In this document: piece by piece, positions 54,725-63,893 of the stretch
Numbering within the stretch: position 1 is the stretch's first letter
Layout: each line of letters opens with the position of its first letter
Source: Loki-b32 sp964493385
GTDB taxonomy: Archaea; Asgardarchaeota; Lokiarchaeia; Sigyniarchaeales; SOKP01
Assembly: GCA_964493385.1 (NCBI GenBank)
Contig: CAZBNW010000003.1
Span: forward strand, 9,838-73,837
Direction: 5' to 3'
Length of the DNA: 64,000 nucleotides
Position numbers and translations under genes: made by a program
The notes under the pieces: model-generated
The model's database searches: none
What the model saw: the letters and a program-made list of their open reading frames with translations, nothing else
What the model was told of the DNA's origin: nothing

Positions 54725-56605
54725 TTAAATTATGTTAAGTTCTTTTAATTTTTCAGCAGTAGGCTTACCAGTCTCCCAATCCCAACCTCGATGCTTATAA
54801 TATTTTTTTAAATTTTCTTCCAAGTCTAATTTTACATGAGTTGTTTTACCCGATTTTAAAACTTGTTTTAAGATTCCTGGTAATTTATCATCGTCCCTAG
54901 TAATTCCTAATTTACAATTTATTAATCTTTTAAGGTTATTAATACGTTCTCCAACTCTTAATATCGATTTTTTGTCATAATTAAAACCTGTAGTAGCATT
55001 TATATGACCTATTATATGCTCTAAGCTAAGACTAACAAAATCACAATCAACTGCAGAGTCATCTACAGCTCTTATATCCTGTAAAGCAATAACTCCTTTT
55101 TCTCTCCCCTTGATTAAAGGTCTACTTTTACCCATTTTCACGTGTAAATCAGGATAGGAAACAGTTGTTATTTCTACACTATACCAATCACATTTTTGAT
55201 TATTTGCTCCTACACAAGATGTGATATAACTTAAAGCCTGTCCTGCAAAAGCTCTTGGATCATGCATCGGCATTTCTAAGCCCTTTACATGTGCAGCTAA
55301 TTCTGGATCAACCCCAAGCTTTTTAGCAATTGACCGTACACCTTCAGCAAGTAAACTTCCAATTCCTTCTTTTTTTGAAATTTTGTCGATTAATTTTAAT
55401 ATTAGTTCACCATTACCCCATTTTATCTCTTCAAGATTGATGTCATCCAATATAAGTCTTATTTTATCAGTATTAAGGTTATTTTCAACCAAATATATCA
55501 AAAATGCGATACACACTCCACTTGAAATTGTGTCAATACCATGGATATTACATAGATGGTTTGCTAATATTACTTCTTTAGAATTAAAGACGCCACATAA
55601 AGGTCCTAAAGCGGCAACTGATTCATATTCTGGACCATCAACTTTTATTTCTTCACCATTATTCTCAATAATCGTTTGTTTACCGCATCTCAAGGTACAG
55701 CCAGCACAACCATAATCTAAAACAGGGTATTCTTCTCGTAGAGTTTTTCCCGTTAATTTTTCAGCGGGAAATTCTGTTTCAGTAAAATAATATGCGGGAG
55801 TATCTCCAAGTGCCATTCCAATATCAAGATAACAATTTGTTCCATACAAAGTATATAAAAGAGGTGTTGTAGATGCAAGAAGCACTCCTTTCTTTGAATC
55901 CTCTGCCTGCCTTAATAATTCTCTACCTATATTAGGTTCAGCTATTTTAACTTTATTAGTTCCGTGAATGGCAATTGCTTTTAAATTCTTTGAGCCCATG
56001 AGAGCACCCAAACCACATCTACCCTGAGCTCGACCTTCATCGTTAATAATAGCAGCATATTTTACCAGATTCTCTCCAGCAGGTCCTATACATGCAACTT
56101 TTGCCTTATCGTTTTTTACCTCTTTTTTAATTAATTCTTGAGTTTCATAGGTGTTTTTTCCCCATAAATTACTCGCATCTTTAAATTCAAAAGTATTATT
56201 GTGGATATATAAATAGATAGGGTTCTTGGATTTTCCCGTAATTACTATAGCGTCAAATCCGCTATTCCGTAGAGAGATACAGAAAAAACCACCTGAAGTC
56301 CCCTCTCCCCAAATTCCTGTGAGTGGTGAAATTCCAGTTACAGAATATCTACCAGAAGAAGGTCTGATTGTTCCTGTTATAGGGCCAGTAGCAAAAATTA
56401 ACGGATTTTTATCTGAAAATAGGTTACTTTTTAAAACTTCATAATCATTATCGGATAAAAAATTATATGTTAGCTTAGCACTTAATCCCGTTCCTCCAAG
56501 ATATTGCTTTGCAATCAGACCATCTAAATCTTTGATATTAACCTTTTGACTGGTTAAATCAATATAGGTAATTTTTCCATTATATCCATTTAATTCTTCA
56601 CTCAT
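54725..56605 (-). CDS. Second aldehyde:ferredoxin oxidoreductase family enzyme
   Basis: This 626-residue AOR-family protein has YNGKITYIDLTSQKV at the N-terminus, YLGGTGLSAKL, the pterin-binding GIWGEGTSGGFF, ARGRAGLG-like AQGRCGLGALMGSKNL, and the cluster cysteines CAGCTLRC plus a late ANNQKCD Cys. Typical AOR length, unlike the longer copy at 16754. It oxidises an aldehyde and reduces ferredoxin; substrate unknown. The iron-type alcohol dehydrogenase gene lies 23 bases upstream on the same strand, so they likely work together on an alcohol/aldehyde pair. Confidence 0.9.
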   Translation of the reverse strand: MSEELNGYNGKITYIDLTSQKVNIKDLDGLIAKQYLGGTGLSAKLTYNFLSDNDYEVLKSNLFSDKNPLIFATGPITGTIRPSSGRYSVTGISPLTGIWGEGTSGGFFCISLRNSGFDAIVITGKSKNPIYLYIHNNTFEFKDASNLWGKNTYETQELIKKEVKNDKAKVACIGPAGENLVKYAAIINDEGRAQGRCGLGALMGSKNLKAIAIHGTNKVKIAEPNIGRELLRQAEDSKKGVLLASTTPLLYTLYGTNCYLDIGMALGDTPAYYFTETEFPAEKLTGKTLREEYPVLDYGCAGCTLRCGKQTIIENNGEEIKVDGPEYESVAALGPLCGVFNSKEVILANHLCNIHGIDTISSGVCIAFLIYLVENNLNTDKIRLILDDINLEEIKWGNGELILKLIDKISKKEGIGSLLAEGVRSIAKKLGVDPELAAHVKGLEMPMHDPRAFAGQALSYITSCVGANNQKCDWYSVEITTVSYPDLHVKMGKSRPLIKGREKGVIALQDIRAVDDSAVDCDFVSLSLEHIIGHINATTGFNYDKKSILRVGERINNLKRLINCKLGITRDDDKLPGILKQVLKSGKTTHVKLDLEENLKKYYKHRGWDWETGKPTAEKLKELNII

Positions 56606-56628
56606 TTATATTCACTTAAAGTTTTTAA

Positions 56629-57915
56629 TTAAAAATCAATATCCTTTCCATCCCAAGCATATTCAAATATTTTCTTACAGAGTTCTTCATTAATTGGGCG
56701 GTATGAAATTAATATTACAGCATCATTAATAGCGTAATCCACTAATTTTTCAAGTTTTTCGAAATATTCTTCTTTATTAATTATGGGATCTTTTATATCT
56801 TTCATACATGTTGGACCATCAATAGAGTGTATGAAATCTTTAATTTTTTGAATAAACTCTTTCATCAATTCCTCTCTCTTTTTGTTTTTAATTTCAATGC
56901 CGAAAATTGGACACAATTGCTTCCATCTATCAGTAACTTTCGCTTTGAATGCAAGAGTATATGGTAAAAATAGGGCACAAGAAAGACCATGATGGACATC
57001 AAAGATTTTTCCAAAACTATGGCCAAAAGCATGGTTCAATCCAGAAGTTTGATTTCCATATGCTCCGACTGCGGCCCATGTGGATGCCATTTGCATGTGG
57101 CTTCGAGCTTCAATATCTTTTCCACCATATTTATAACAACGGGGAAGATATTTTACAATCTCCTTTATGACAGCTAAATTAATAGCATCAACGTAGGGAT
57201 TACCCCAATTTGTAGTAAAAGCTCCCAATGCATGAGTTAACGCATCTAAACCAGTTGCCATCGTTAAAAATGGTGGCAAATCTTTTACGAAATCTGGATC
57301 TAAGATAGTAATATCAGCTAGTAATTCCTCATGGACCACTTCAATTTTTTTTGGAGGATCTCTCGCAGTATCGGTAATCGTAGCATCTTGTGAATTTTCT
57401 GATCCTGTTCCAGCTGTAGTTGGTATAAAGATCAAGTATTTAATCTTTTTACGTAATCCAAGGGGTCCTCCAACACTAGGTAGAATCATAAAAAGATTCT
57501 GCTCTGGTTTTTCATATTTTACCATTATCATCTTAGCCGTATCCATTACACTCCCCCCTCCAATTGCAACCAATATTTTCGGGTTATAGGATTCACAAAC
57601 TTTTACTCCTTCTTCTATTGTAGGCACTGGGACTTCTGGTAAAACATTCGACCATACTTTATAATCCATATCGATTAATTTAAGGTAATCCTCTAGATTT
57701 TTAATAAATTTTTTAGTAAATGAATCAGTAATAATTAAAGCTCTTCTATCCTCCTTTTTGATAACCGCTTCTAAATATTTTGCTACTCTGAGTAGCGCTG
57801 ATTTACCTGTATATATTCTTGACAAGAAAAAATTAGTTTCTATTCCTCTTACCGCTCTACCACCAAAGATTGGAAATAAATCTTTAGCCATTTGTGATTC
57901 ATACCAAGTAGGCAT
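56629..57915 (-). CDS. Iron-containing alcohol dehydrogenase
   Basis: This 428-residue group III ADH shows AIGGGSVMDTAKMI for NAD, IPTTAGTGSENSQDA, and metal ligands in TGLDALTHALGAF and LNHAFGHSFGKIFDVHHG. It interconverts an aldehyde and alcohol with NAD(P)H. It is the first gene of a two-gene unit with the AOR downstream. Confidence 0.92.
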   Translation of the reverse strand: MPTWYESQMAKDLFPIFGGRAVRGIETNFFLSRIYTGKSALLRVAKYLEAVIKKEDRRALIITDSFTKKFIKNLEDYLKLIDMDYKVWSNVLPEVPVPTIEEGVKVCESYNPKILVAIGGGSVMDTAKMIMVKYEKPEQNLFMILPSVGGPLGLRKKIKYLIFIPTTAGTGSENSQDATITDTARDPPKKIEVVHEELLADITILDPDFVKDLPPFLTMATGLDALTHALGAFTTNWGNPYVDAINLAVIKEIVKYLPRCYKYGGKDIEARSHMQMASTWAAVGAYGNQTSGLNHAFGHSFGKIFDVHHGLSCALFLPYTLAFKAKVTDRWKQLCPIFGIEIKNKKREELMKEFIQKIKDFIHSIDGPTCMKDIKDPIINKEEYFEKLEKLVDYAINDAVILISYRPINEELCKKIFEYAWDGKDIDF

Positions 57916-58082
57916 CTTAATATATCCCCTTTATAATCTTGATAAAATTAATTTTTAGGGTAATAGATATTAAAAGCAAATTCAATAAAAAAACATTTTT
58001 AATTCAATATCAGATATTATCTTAAGTAGAGAAGTTATGAAAAGAACCTCTAATAATTAAATTGTTTCTGGGTTTCATAATT

Positions 58083-59054
58083 ATGAAGATAAAGCTAAAT
58101 ATGAATGAAATGTATAAATCCCCTCCTAAAGAGATAATTAATCAAGTAAAAGAATCTATTAATAAGATTAATAGATATACTCCTCAAAAAGAAGTAGATA
58201 TTTTAATAGAAGAACTATCACATTATACAAATGTCCCGCCAGAATCGATCGTTTTGAGTTCAGGTTCGGATTTAATAATTAAAGAATTTATATTTCTCTT
58301 TTCAAATAATAGGCAAATTATAATTGCTGAGCCAACATTTGTTATTATAAACAATTCAGCTCAAAATGCTGATTCTCCTTTAATAAAATTCAGATTAAAT
58401 GAGCCAGATTTTAAAATCTCTTTAGAACCTTTAATTAATGAATTGAAAACTCCTTCTTTAATAGTATTTGATAACCCTAATAATCCAACTGGAAGTTTAA
58501 TAATTACTCAAAATGATATTGAAACTATCTTAGAGGATGAGAATGTAATTTTATTAATTGATGAGGCTTATTTTGAATTCTCAAACGTTAGTTTTGTTGA
58601 TTTAATAGATAGGTATCCCAATCTTGCAATTTTAAGAACATTAAGTAAATCTTTTGGATTAGCAGGATCCGGAATTGGATATCTAATTGCTGGAGATTTA
58701 ATACGTAAAAAATTTCAAGGATTAGAGATTATGCTTCCATATCCAAGCGTTATTGCTGGAATTGAAGCATTAAGAAATCCCGGATATATGACTGATTACG
58801 TTAAGGAAGTAGAAACTGAAAAAAGAAGAATAATGAATCTTGTCTCTGAGTTAGGAATAATAGTATACCAAAGCTATACAAATTTTTTACTTATGAAAAC
58901 TAAGATACAAAGAATTTCTGAGAAGTTAGCAGAACAAGGGGTTTTAGTGCATGATGTATCTAATCAATTGAGTTCGGAATATTTCCGAGTTACTATTGGT
59001 TCTAAAAAAGAAAATGATTATTTTTTAAATGCTCTTAAAAATATTGTTTCCTAA
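58083..59054 (+). CDS. HisC-like class I/II aminotransferase
   Basis: A 323-residue enzyme from the ATG at 58083 (frame open from 58062). It has LNMNEMYKSPP, SSGSDLIIKEFI, DNPNNPTGSL, LIDEAYFEFS, and PLP lysine in RTLSKSFGLAGSGIGYL. It resembles histidinol-phosphate aminotransferase but is shorter and sits outside the his operon. Aromatic or other amino-acid transamination is plausible. Confidence 0.85.
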   Translation: MKIKLNMNEMYKSPPKEIINQVKESINKINRYTPQKEVDILIEELSHYTNVPPESIVLSSGSDLIIKEFIFLFSNNRQIIIAEPTFVIINNSAQNADSPLIKFRLNEPDFKISLEPLINELKTPSLIVFDNPNNPTGSLIITQNDIETILEDENVILLIDEAYFEFSNVSFVDLIDRYPNLAILRTLSKSFGLAGSGIGYLIAGDLIRKKFQGLEIMLPYPSVIAGIEALRNPGYMTDYVKEVETEKRRIMNLVSELGIIVYQSYTNFLLMKTKIQRISEKLAEQGVLVHDVSNQLSSEYFRVTIGSKKENDYFLNALKNIVS

Positions 59055-59112
59055 AATAAAGATTAATAAGAAATTTTTATTAATGAAAATAAACAAAATC
59101 TTTTCTATAAGA

Positions 59113-59120
59113 TTTATAAA
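59113..59120 (+). promoter_or_regulatory. TATA box of the hydroxyacyl-CoA dehydrogenase-like gene at 59146
   Basis: TTTATAAA about 26-33 bases before the ATG at 59146, a standard archaeal promoter spacing with a very short leader. Confidence 0.5.
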
Positions 59121-59145
59121 ACATAGTTTGTAATGAGGCGTTTAT

Positions 59146-59961
59146 ATGGTTGAAAAAATAAATACTATCTCTGTAATTGGAGCAGGATATATGGGTAGAC
59201 AAATTATAAAGAAATCAGCAATGTTTAATTATGATGTTAAGGTTTTTGATACTAATCTAGAAGGATTAGAGCTATATATAAAAGAAATTAAAGAAACAGA
59301 AGATATAAAAGGAGAAATAACACTTTATGATGATCTTTCTGAAGCGGTGAAAAATACTGATCTTGTTATTGAGGCTATCCCTGAGATAATTGAATTGAAA
59401 AGAGATACTTTCTCCCTGATTGATAAAGTAGCTCCATCTCATACCATCCTAGCTACAAATAGTTCCTCAATTCCAATTTCAAAAATAGAGGATGTTGTTG
59501 AGAGAAGAGATAAAGTTATGAATATTCATTTCTACAATCTATTTGACTATCCAATGGCAGATCTTATGAAAGGAACACAAACTAGCGATGAAACATTCGA
59601 AAAAGGAAAGAGTTGGGTCGAAAGTATTGATATCACTCCTCTAATTGTAAAAAAAGAATGTTATGGATTTGTTTTCAATAGAGTGTGGCGAGCAATAAAA
59701 AAAGATTGCCTTAAAATATGGGGGGAAGGCTATGCTGATTTTGAGGATGTAGATAAAGGATTTAATATTTTCACTAGTATGGGTAAAGGTCCTTTTCAAT
59801 TAATGGATGAAATAGGATTAGATGTTATTTATGATATTGAAATGTCATACTTTAAAAAAAGCGGTGATCCTGATGATAAACCGCCCCAAGCACTTAAGGA
59901 TAAGGTCGATAGAGGAGAATTAGGAAAAAAAACTGGAAAAGGATTCTATACTTGGAAATAA
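59146..59961 (+). CDS. Divergent 3-hydroxyacyl-CoA dehydrogenase family protein
   Basis: This 271-residue protein has SVIGAGYMGRQIIKKSAMFNYDV (NAD loop), VIEAIPEIIELKRD, ATNSSSIPISKI, and C-terminal GKKTGKGFYTWK, all 3HCDH hallmarks. The catalytic segment reads NIHFYNLFDYPMADLMKG in place of HFFNP..LMEVV, so the His is kept but the usual Pro and Glu positions differ. It may act on a non-CoA or unusual hydroxy acid. Paralogous to the gene at 53681. Confidence 0.85.
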   Translation: MVEKINTISVIGAGYMGRQIIKKSAMFNYDVKVFDTNLEGLELYIKEIKETEDIKGEITLYDDLSEAVKNTDLVIEAIPEIIELKRDTFSLIDKVAPSHTILATNSSSIPISKIEDVVERRDKVMNIHFYNLFDYPMADLMKGTQTSDETFEKGKSWVESIDITPLIVKKECYGFVFNRVWRAIKKDCLKIWGEGYADFEDVDKGFNIFTSMGKGPFQLMDEIGLDVIYDIEMSYFKKSGDPDDKPPQALKDKVDRGELGKKTGKGFYTWK

Positions 59962-60041
59962 AATAACATTTTTTTTCTATCCATAATTATTAAAAATAAC
60001 TAATTTTTTCAAATTTATTATTAAGATTTGTATTATAGTAG

Positions 60042-60758
60042 ATGACAGATAAGAGAGAACAAGAAGTACCTAGGATTAAAGAACTTGAAAGTATCAATTT
60101 AGCGAGGGAAGAGATAAGAGACTTCGTTATAGAGACGAAAAAAGAAGTTGAAAAAGATAATGATTTGTTAGCAGAGCAGATAAATAATAAGCTTAATAAA
60201 ATAGGTATTAAATCTATAGATATTGTTGGTGCAATTGGTGCGGGGAAAACAGCACTTTTAGAAAAAATGGCTGAAAATTTATCAAAAAAATATCGAATCT
60301 TAGTGATATGTGGTGATATTACCACTAGAGTTGATGCCGATAGAATTGAGAAACACAATGTTGAGACAATTCAAATAAATACTGGACGAGAATGTGCTTT
60401 AAATGCTTATCATATTTATCAGGTTATTAAAAATAAAAGTTTAGAGGATTACGATCTTATCTTTATCGAAAATGTAGGCAACTTAATTTGTCCTTCTGAT
60501 TTTCAATTAGGAACTGATAAACGAATTACAGTGGTCTCGATTACAGAAGGTGAATGGGTGATTGAAAAACATCCGATGCTTTTTAAAATGTCCAATATTG
60601 CTGTCATTAATAAAATAGATCTTTTAGAGAGATTAGGGACTAATATTGATAAAATTATAAATGATGCTAAGAATTTTAACCCAAATATAACAGTAATAAC
60701 GACAAGTGCAAAAACCGGAAAAAATATTGATAAATTAATTGAAGCTTTAGAGCTATAG
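60042..60758 (+). CDS. HypB-like nickel-chaperone GTPase
   Basis: This 238-residue SIMIBI GTPase has a P-loop GAIGAGKT (63-70), CGDITTRVDADRIE, ENVGNLICP with C150, and NKIDL for guanine. In hydrogenase HypB the metal site uses a Cys-His pair in the GxxCH motif; here it is C118-A119, so the His is lost while C150 remains. The N-terminal nickel-binding CxxCGC/His tail is absent. No hydrogenase or other hyp genes are in the window. It may load another metalloenzyme. The gene precedes a hexapeptide-repeat gene by 21 bases. Confidence 0.85.
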   Translation: MTDKREQEVPRIKELESINLAREEIRDFVIETKKEVEKDNDLLAEQINNKLNKIGIKSIDIVGAIGAGKTALLEKMAENLSKKYRILVICGDITTRVDADRIEKHNVETIQINTGRECALNAYHIYQVIKNKSLEDYDLIFIENVGNLICPSDFQLGTDKRITVVSITEGEWVIEKHPMLFKMSNIAVINKIDLLERLGTNIDKIINDAKNFNPNITVITTSAKTGKNIDKLIEALEL

Positions 60759-60779
60759 AAATTTTTATAGTGAGAAAAA

Positions 60780-61214
60780 ATGAAGAAATATTTAAAAAAA
60801 ATTGAGAAAGTTATAAGTGATTTAGAGTTAAACTCTCAATCTCAGATTCAAGAATTATTGAAAGATTTCTTAAAAACTCATCTTAAACGAAGTAAAATTG
60901 ATAGCTTCATAGGCGATTATCCTACATTCATAGAACCAGTATATCTTGAGGAGAATGTTAAAATTGGGGATGATGTACTTTTAGGGCCAAACGTATACAT
61001 TGGAAAGAATTGCGAAATAAAAAATTACGTAGAGATTTCAAATTCAATTGTTTTTGATAATACAACAATTGATGAGAATATTAAATTGGATAACTGTATT
61101 ATTGGAAAAAATACTTTATTGAATTGTAAGAATGTTAATATAGAACATTGTGTTTTAATTGGAAATGTGAAAACTAAAGAAGAACTTTATAGAATTATGT
61201 ATAAATTTAAGTAA
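60780..61214 (+). CDS. Left-handed beta-helix (hexapeptide-repeat) protein
   Basis: This 144-residue protein has an N-terminal helix-rich ~55 residues followed by hexapeptide repeats: EENVKIGDDVLLGPNVYIGKNCEIKN and later turns (NTTIDENIKLDNCIIGKN). The fold is shared by acyltransferases, nucleotidyltransferase C-domains and gamma carbonic anhydrases. Catalytic histidines of carbonic anhydrase are not evident. Probably co-transcribed with the HypB-like gene; role unknown. Confidence 0.8.
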   Translation: MKKYLKKIEKVISDLELNSQSQIQELLKDFLKTHLKRSKIDSFIGDYPTFIEPVYLEENVKIGDDVLLGPNVYIGKNCEIKNYVEISNSIVFDNTTIDENIKLDNCIIGKNTLLNCKNVNIEHCVLIGNVKTKEELYRIMYKFK

Positions 61215-61267
61215 TCCAATTTACTGTAGAATAGTTTTTTTACATTAACCCATATTAGGTTATTATT

Positions 61268-62080
61268 TTGAATGAGGATAAGTATTTTAACACAAATCTG
61301 AAAAGATGGAAGGATCTCGTAGATATTAATGTTAAATCCAGATACTATGATCTAGAAGGATTTAAATCAGGGAAGTCTTCGCTACTTCCAATAGAGCTTG
61401 ACGAATTAGGAGATGTTTCTGGAAAATCTTTATTACATCTGCAGTGTCATTTTGGAATGGATACACTTTCATGGGCAAGATTAGGAGCTAATGTAACTGG
61501 TGTAGATTTTTCAGACAAATCCATTGCTTTAGCAAGAGAATTAAGTCAAGAACTAAATATACCTGCGAAATTTGTCATTTCAAATATATATGATATTCCA
61601 AATGTATTAAATGACAAATTTGATATTGTCTTTACATCATATGGAACTATTTGTTGGCTCCCAGATTTGGTTAAGTGGGCTCAAATTATTAGTGATTGTT
61701 TAAAACCTGGTGGAATTTTCTATATAATCGATGGTCATCCTTTTGGTTTTTTAATTGATGATAAACAAGAACCATTTAGAGTTGGTTTCAATTATTTTTC
61801 TGAGGGAAAACCAATTTTTTTTGAAGAGGGACCTGCTTATGCAGATCCTTCAGCAGATCTACAAAATCAAGCTTGCTATGAATGGGATCATCCTATGAGT
61901 GAAATAATAAATGTCTTTTTGAATGCAAATTTAGAAATAGAATTTCTTCACGAATTTCCATTTAGCTTTCATAAGATACACCCAGATATGAAAAAAAGAG
62001 AAGACGGCTATTACGAGTTCCAAAATCTAAAATTTTCTGTTCCGATGATGTTTTCAATAAGAGCACATAAAAAAATATAA
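61268..62080 (+). CDS. Class I SAM-dependent methyltransferase
   Basis: This 270-residue methyltransferase uses a TTG start (the ATG four bases later is out of frame). Motif I is LLHLQCHFGMDTLSWARLGA with acidic VTGVDFSDKSI, then FDIVFTSYGTICWLPDL and CLKPGGIFYIIDGHPF. This pattern is common to a widespread methyltransferase group with unknown substrates. An N-terminal ~55 residues precede the Rossmann domain. Confidence 0.87.
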   Translation: MNEDKYFNTNLKRWKDLVDINVKSRYYDLEGFKSGKSSLLPIELDELGDVSGKSLLHLQCHFGMDTLSWARLGANVTGVDFSDKSIALARELSQELNIPAKFVISNIYDIPNVLNDKFDIVFTSYGTICWLPDLVKWAQIISDCLKPGGIFYIIDGHPFGFLIDDKQEPFRVGFNYFSEGKPIFFEEGPAYADPSADLQNQACYEWDHPMSEIINVFLNANLEIEFLHEFPFSFHKIHPDMKKREDGYYEFQNLKFSVPMMFSIRAHKKI

Positions 62081-62135
62081 AAATGTGAAAGAATAGTAAT
62101 TTAAAAAAATAAGATTTTAAAAATTAATAATAGAT

Positions 62136-63101
62136 TTAAGGCCAAGAGACTGGAAGGGAAATGTTTAAATTAATAAATATTAATGCGTACAAGGTAGAAA
62201 ACGTAATTTTAAACAATAATTCAGCAGTAGTAGTATATAATCCTTCTATATAATCCGTATCAATAATACTAATGGTTATATTTTGATTTAGTGTCTCTGA
62301 AAATGAATGAAAGGTGTTTTGATAAGCACTTGGAGCGCTACCTATTTTTGTATACCAAGGAAGAGCACTAACATTACCAGTTGTTAATGTGTGAATTTCA
62401 GCATTTAAAATTACATCATTGAGGGCATAAAAACCATTATTTCTTACATGAAATGTCATAGTAATATTTAAAGAGTCATCTGTAAAATTCAGAGGAGTTA
62501 GGTTATCGTCATAATCATAGCCAAAACTAGGATCAAGATTTACTCGAAGATTCAATCCACTATAGATAATACTTCCAAAGTAACCTACAATTATTAGGCT
62601 AGCAATTATTCCTAGTATTTTAAAGATTTTGCTTATTTTAAACTCTTTTTTGACCTTAACTCGATATTCTTTCTTTTTACGTAATTCAATAGCCTCTATT
62701 AAGTATTGTAGACCTCTAATTATAGTTGACCCTAAAAGTAACCAAGCAATTACTTTTAAGCCTAAAAGAACCTGAATTAAATCCTGAATATTAATATAGT
62801 ATGTTCCTAAAGTAGTTCCTGGGTCAAAACCTCCAAAAATGTAGAAAATGAAAATTCCAGAATATACAGTTATTCCAAATCTAACAAGACGATTCGCAGA
62901 TGTATCTTCAGGAAATGCATGCCTTAACATAGAGATAATGATCCCAATAATTCCAAAAATAATAATGGCTATTCGGTAACTGTCAGTAAAGGTCATTATA
63001 CCGTACAGTTCAAGAAAATAGAACAAAACAAGAGGAACAACGAGATAAAATATAGCAGAAAGAATTCCATGTAAAATCATTTTTCCATATTGAATTTCCA
63101 T
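62136..63101 (-). CDS. Multi-pass membrane protein with extracellular C-terminal domain
   Basis: This 321-residue protein has about five hydrophobic segments in the first 185 residues (e.g. ILSAIFYLVVPLVLFYFL, IAIIIFGIIGIIISML, GIFIFYIFGGF, LLGLKVIAWLLLGSTII, IIASLIIVGYFGSIIY). A ~125-residue strand-rich C-terminal domain with several N-x-S/T sites follows (NFTDDSLNITMTFHVRNNG), resembling LEA14/WHy-type or Ig-like outer domains. Unknown function. N-glycosylation is plausible in archaea. Confidence 0.75.
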   Translation of the reverse strand: MEIQYGKMILHGILSAIFYLVVPLVLFYFLELYGIMTFTDSYRIAIIIFGIIGIIISMLRHAFPEDTSANRLVRFGITVYSGIFIFYIFGGFDPGTTLGTYYINIQDLIQVLLGLKVIAWLLLGSTIIRGLQYLIEAIELRKKKEYRVKVKKEFKISKIFKILGIIASLIIVGYFGSIIYSGLNLRVNLDPSFGYDYDDNLTPLNFTDDSLNITMTFHVRNNGFYALNDVILNAEIHTLTTGNVSALPWYTKIGSAPSAYQNTFHSFSETLNQNITISIIDTDYIEGLYTTTAELLFKITFSTLYALIFINLNISLPVSWP

Positions 63102-63313
63102 AATTTTTTAACCCTTTTTAAAAATATAATTTCTAAATTAGATGAAATATTACCCTTAATATCTCCTAGGTCCTATATAAATTTTCTGACTATAGAGTTC
63201 TTTTTTACCATTCTCAAATAAAGAATCGAAATTTAAAAACTGATCTTGAGTAGTTCTTAAAAACTTTTAAGTTATAATTAACATTAAAATAGTTGTCTTT
63301 TTGGTGAGATAAA

Positions 63314-63859
63314 ATGTTTATAAAAATAGTTAATTTACCTCAAATGAAAGTAATTTCCTTCCATTCGTGGGGAGAATTCATCGGTGATCCTGAGAGTAAG
63401 ACACATCAAAAAATAGATGAATGGAGTAGAAAAAGAGGCATTTCTATTGATCCATCTAAACACCAGATTTTTGGTTTTAATAATCCCGTTCCACAAGTTA
63501 ATGAAAAAGGAGAACAATATGCATCCAAAGAAAAACCCTATGGATATGAAATATGGATAACTCTTCCTAAAGATTATCAAATGGAAGAAAATCAAGATGT
63601 GAAAATGATTACAACAGGATTATATGCAGTGATTTCTGTAAAAGGTGTGAAAAATATTGGTCTCGGCTGGAAATCTTTATTTGACTGGATAAGTAATAAC
63701 AAAAAATATAATTTTCATCCAAAATGGAAGGGATTGCCTAAATATAATGAAAACATTGAGTACGGAGTAACAGGATTAGAAAACCATACTAATTATCCTG
63801 AGATTCAAGAAGAAAAAATACTTTTAGATCTATATGCTCCTATTATCGAAAAAAAATAG
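63314..63859 (+). CDS. GyrI-like effector-binding domain protein
   Basis: This 181-residue protein begins IKIVNLPQMKVISFHSWGEFIGDPE, like AraC-type effector-binding or GyrI-like small-molecule-binding domains, with YGYEIWITLP and later GLYAVISVKGVKNIGLGWKSLFDWI, the paired strands of that fold. There is no DNA-binding domain. Stand-alone members bind hydrophobic ligands. Substrate unknown. Confidence 0.8.
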   Translation: MFIKIVNLPQMKVISFHSWGEFIGDPESKTHQKIDEWSRKRGISIDPSKHQIFGFNNPVPQVNEKGEQYASKEKPYGYEIWITLPKDYQMEENQDVKMITTGLYAVISVKGVKNIGLGWKSLFDWISNNKKYNFHPKWKGLPKYNENIEYGVTGLENHTNYPEIQEEKILLDLYAPIIEKK

Positions 63860-63870
63860 AAGTAATAAGT

Positions 63871-63887
63871 AGCAGGTTTTTGCTGCT
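63871..63887. terminator. Weak hairpin between convergent genes
   Basis: AGCAG at 63871-63875 pairs with CTGCT at 63883-63887 around a T-rich loop, between two convergent stops. Short stem; low weight. Confidence 0.25.
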
Positions 63888-63893
63888 GCTCTA

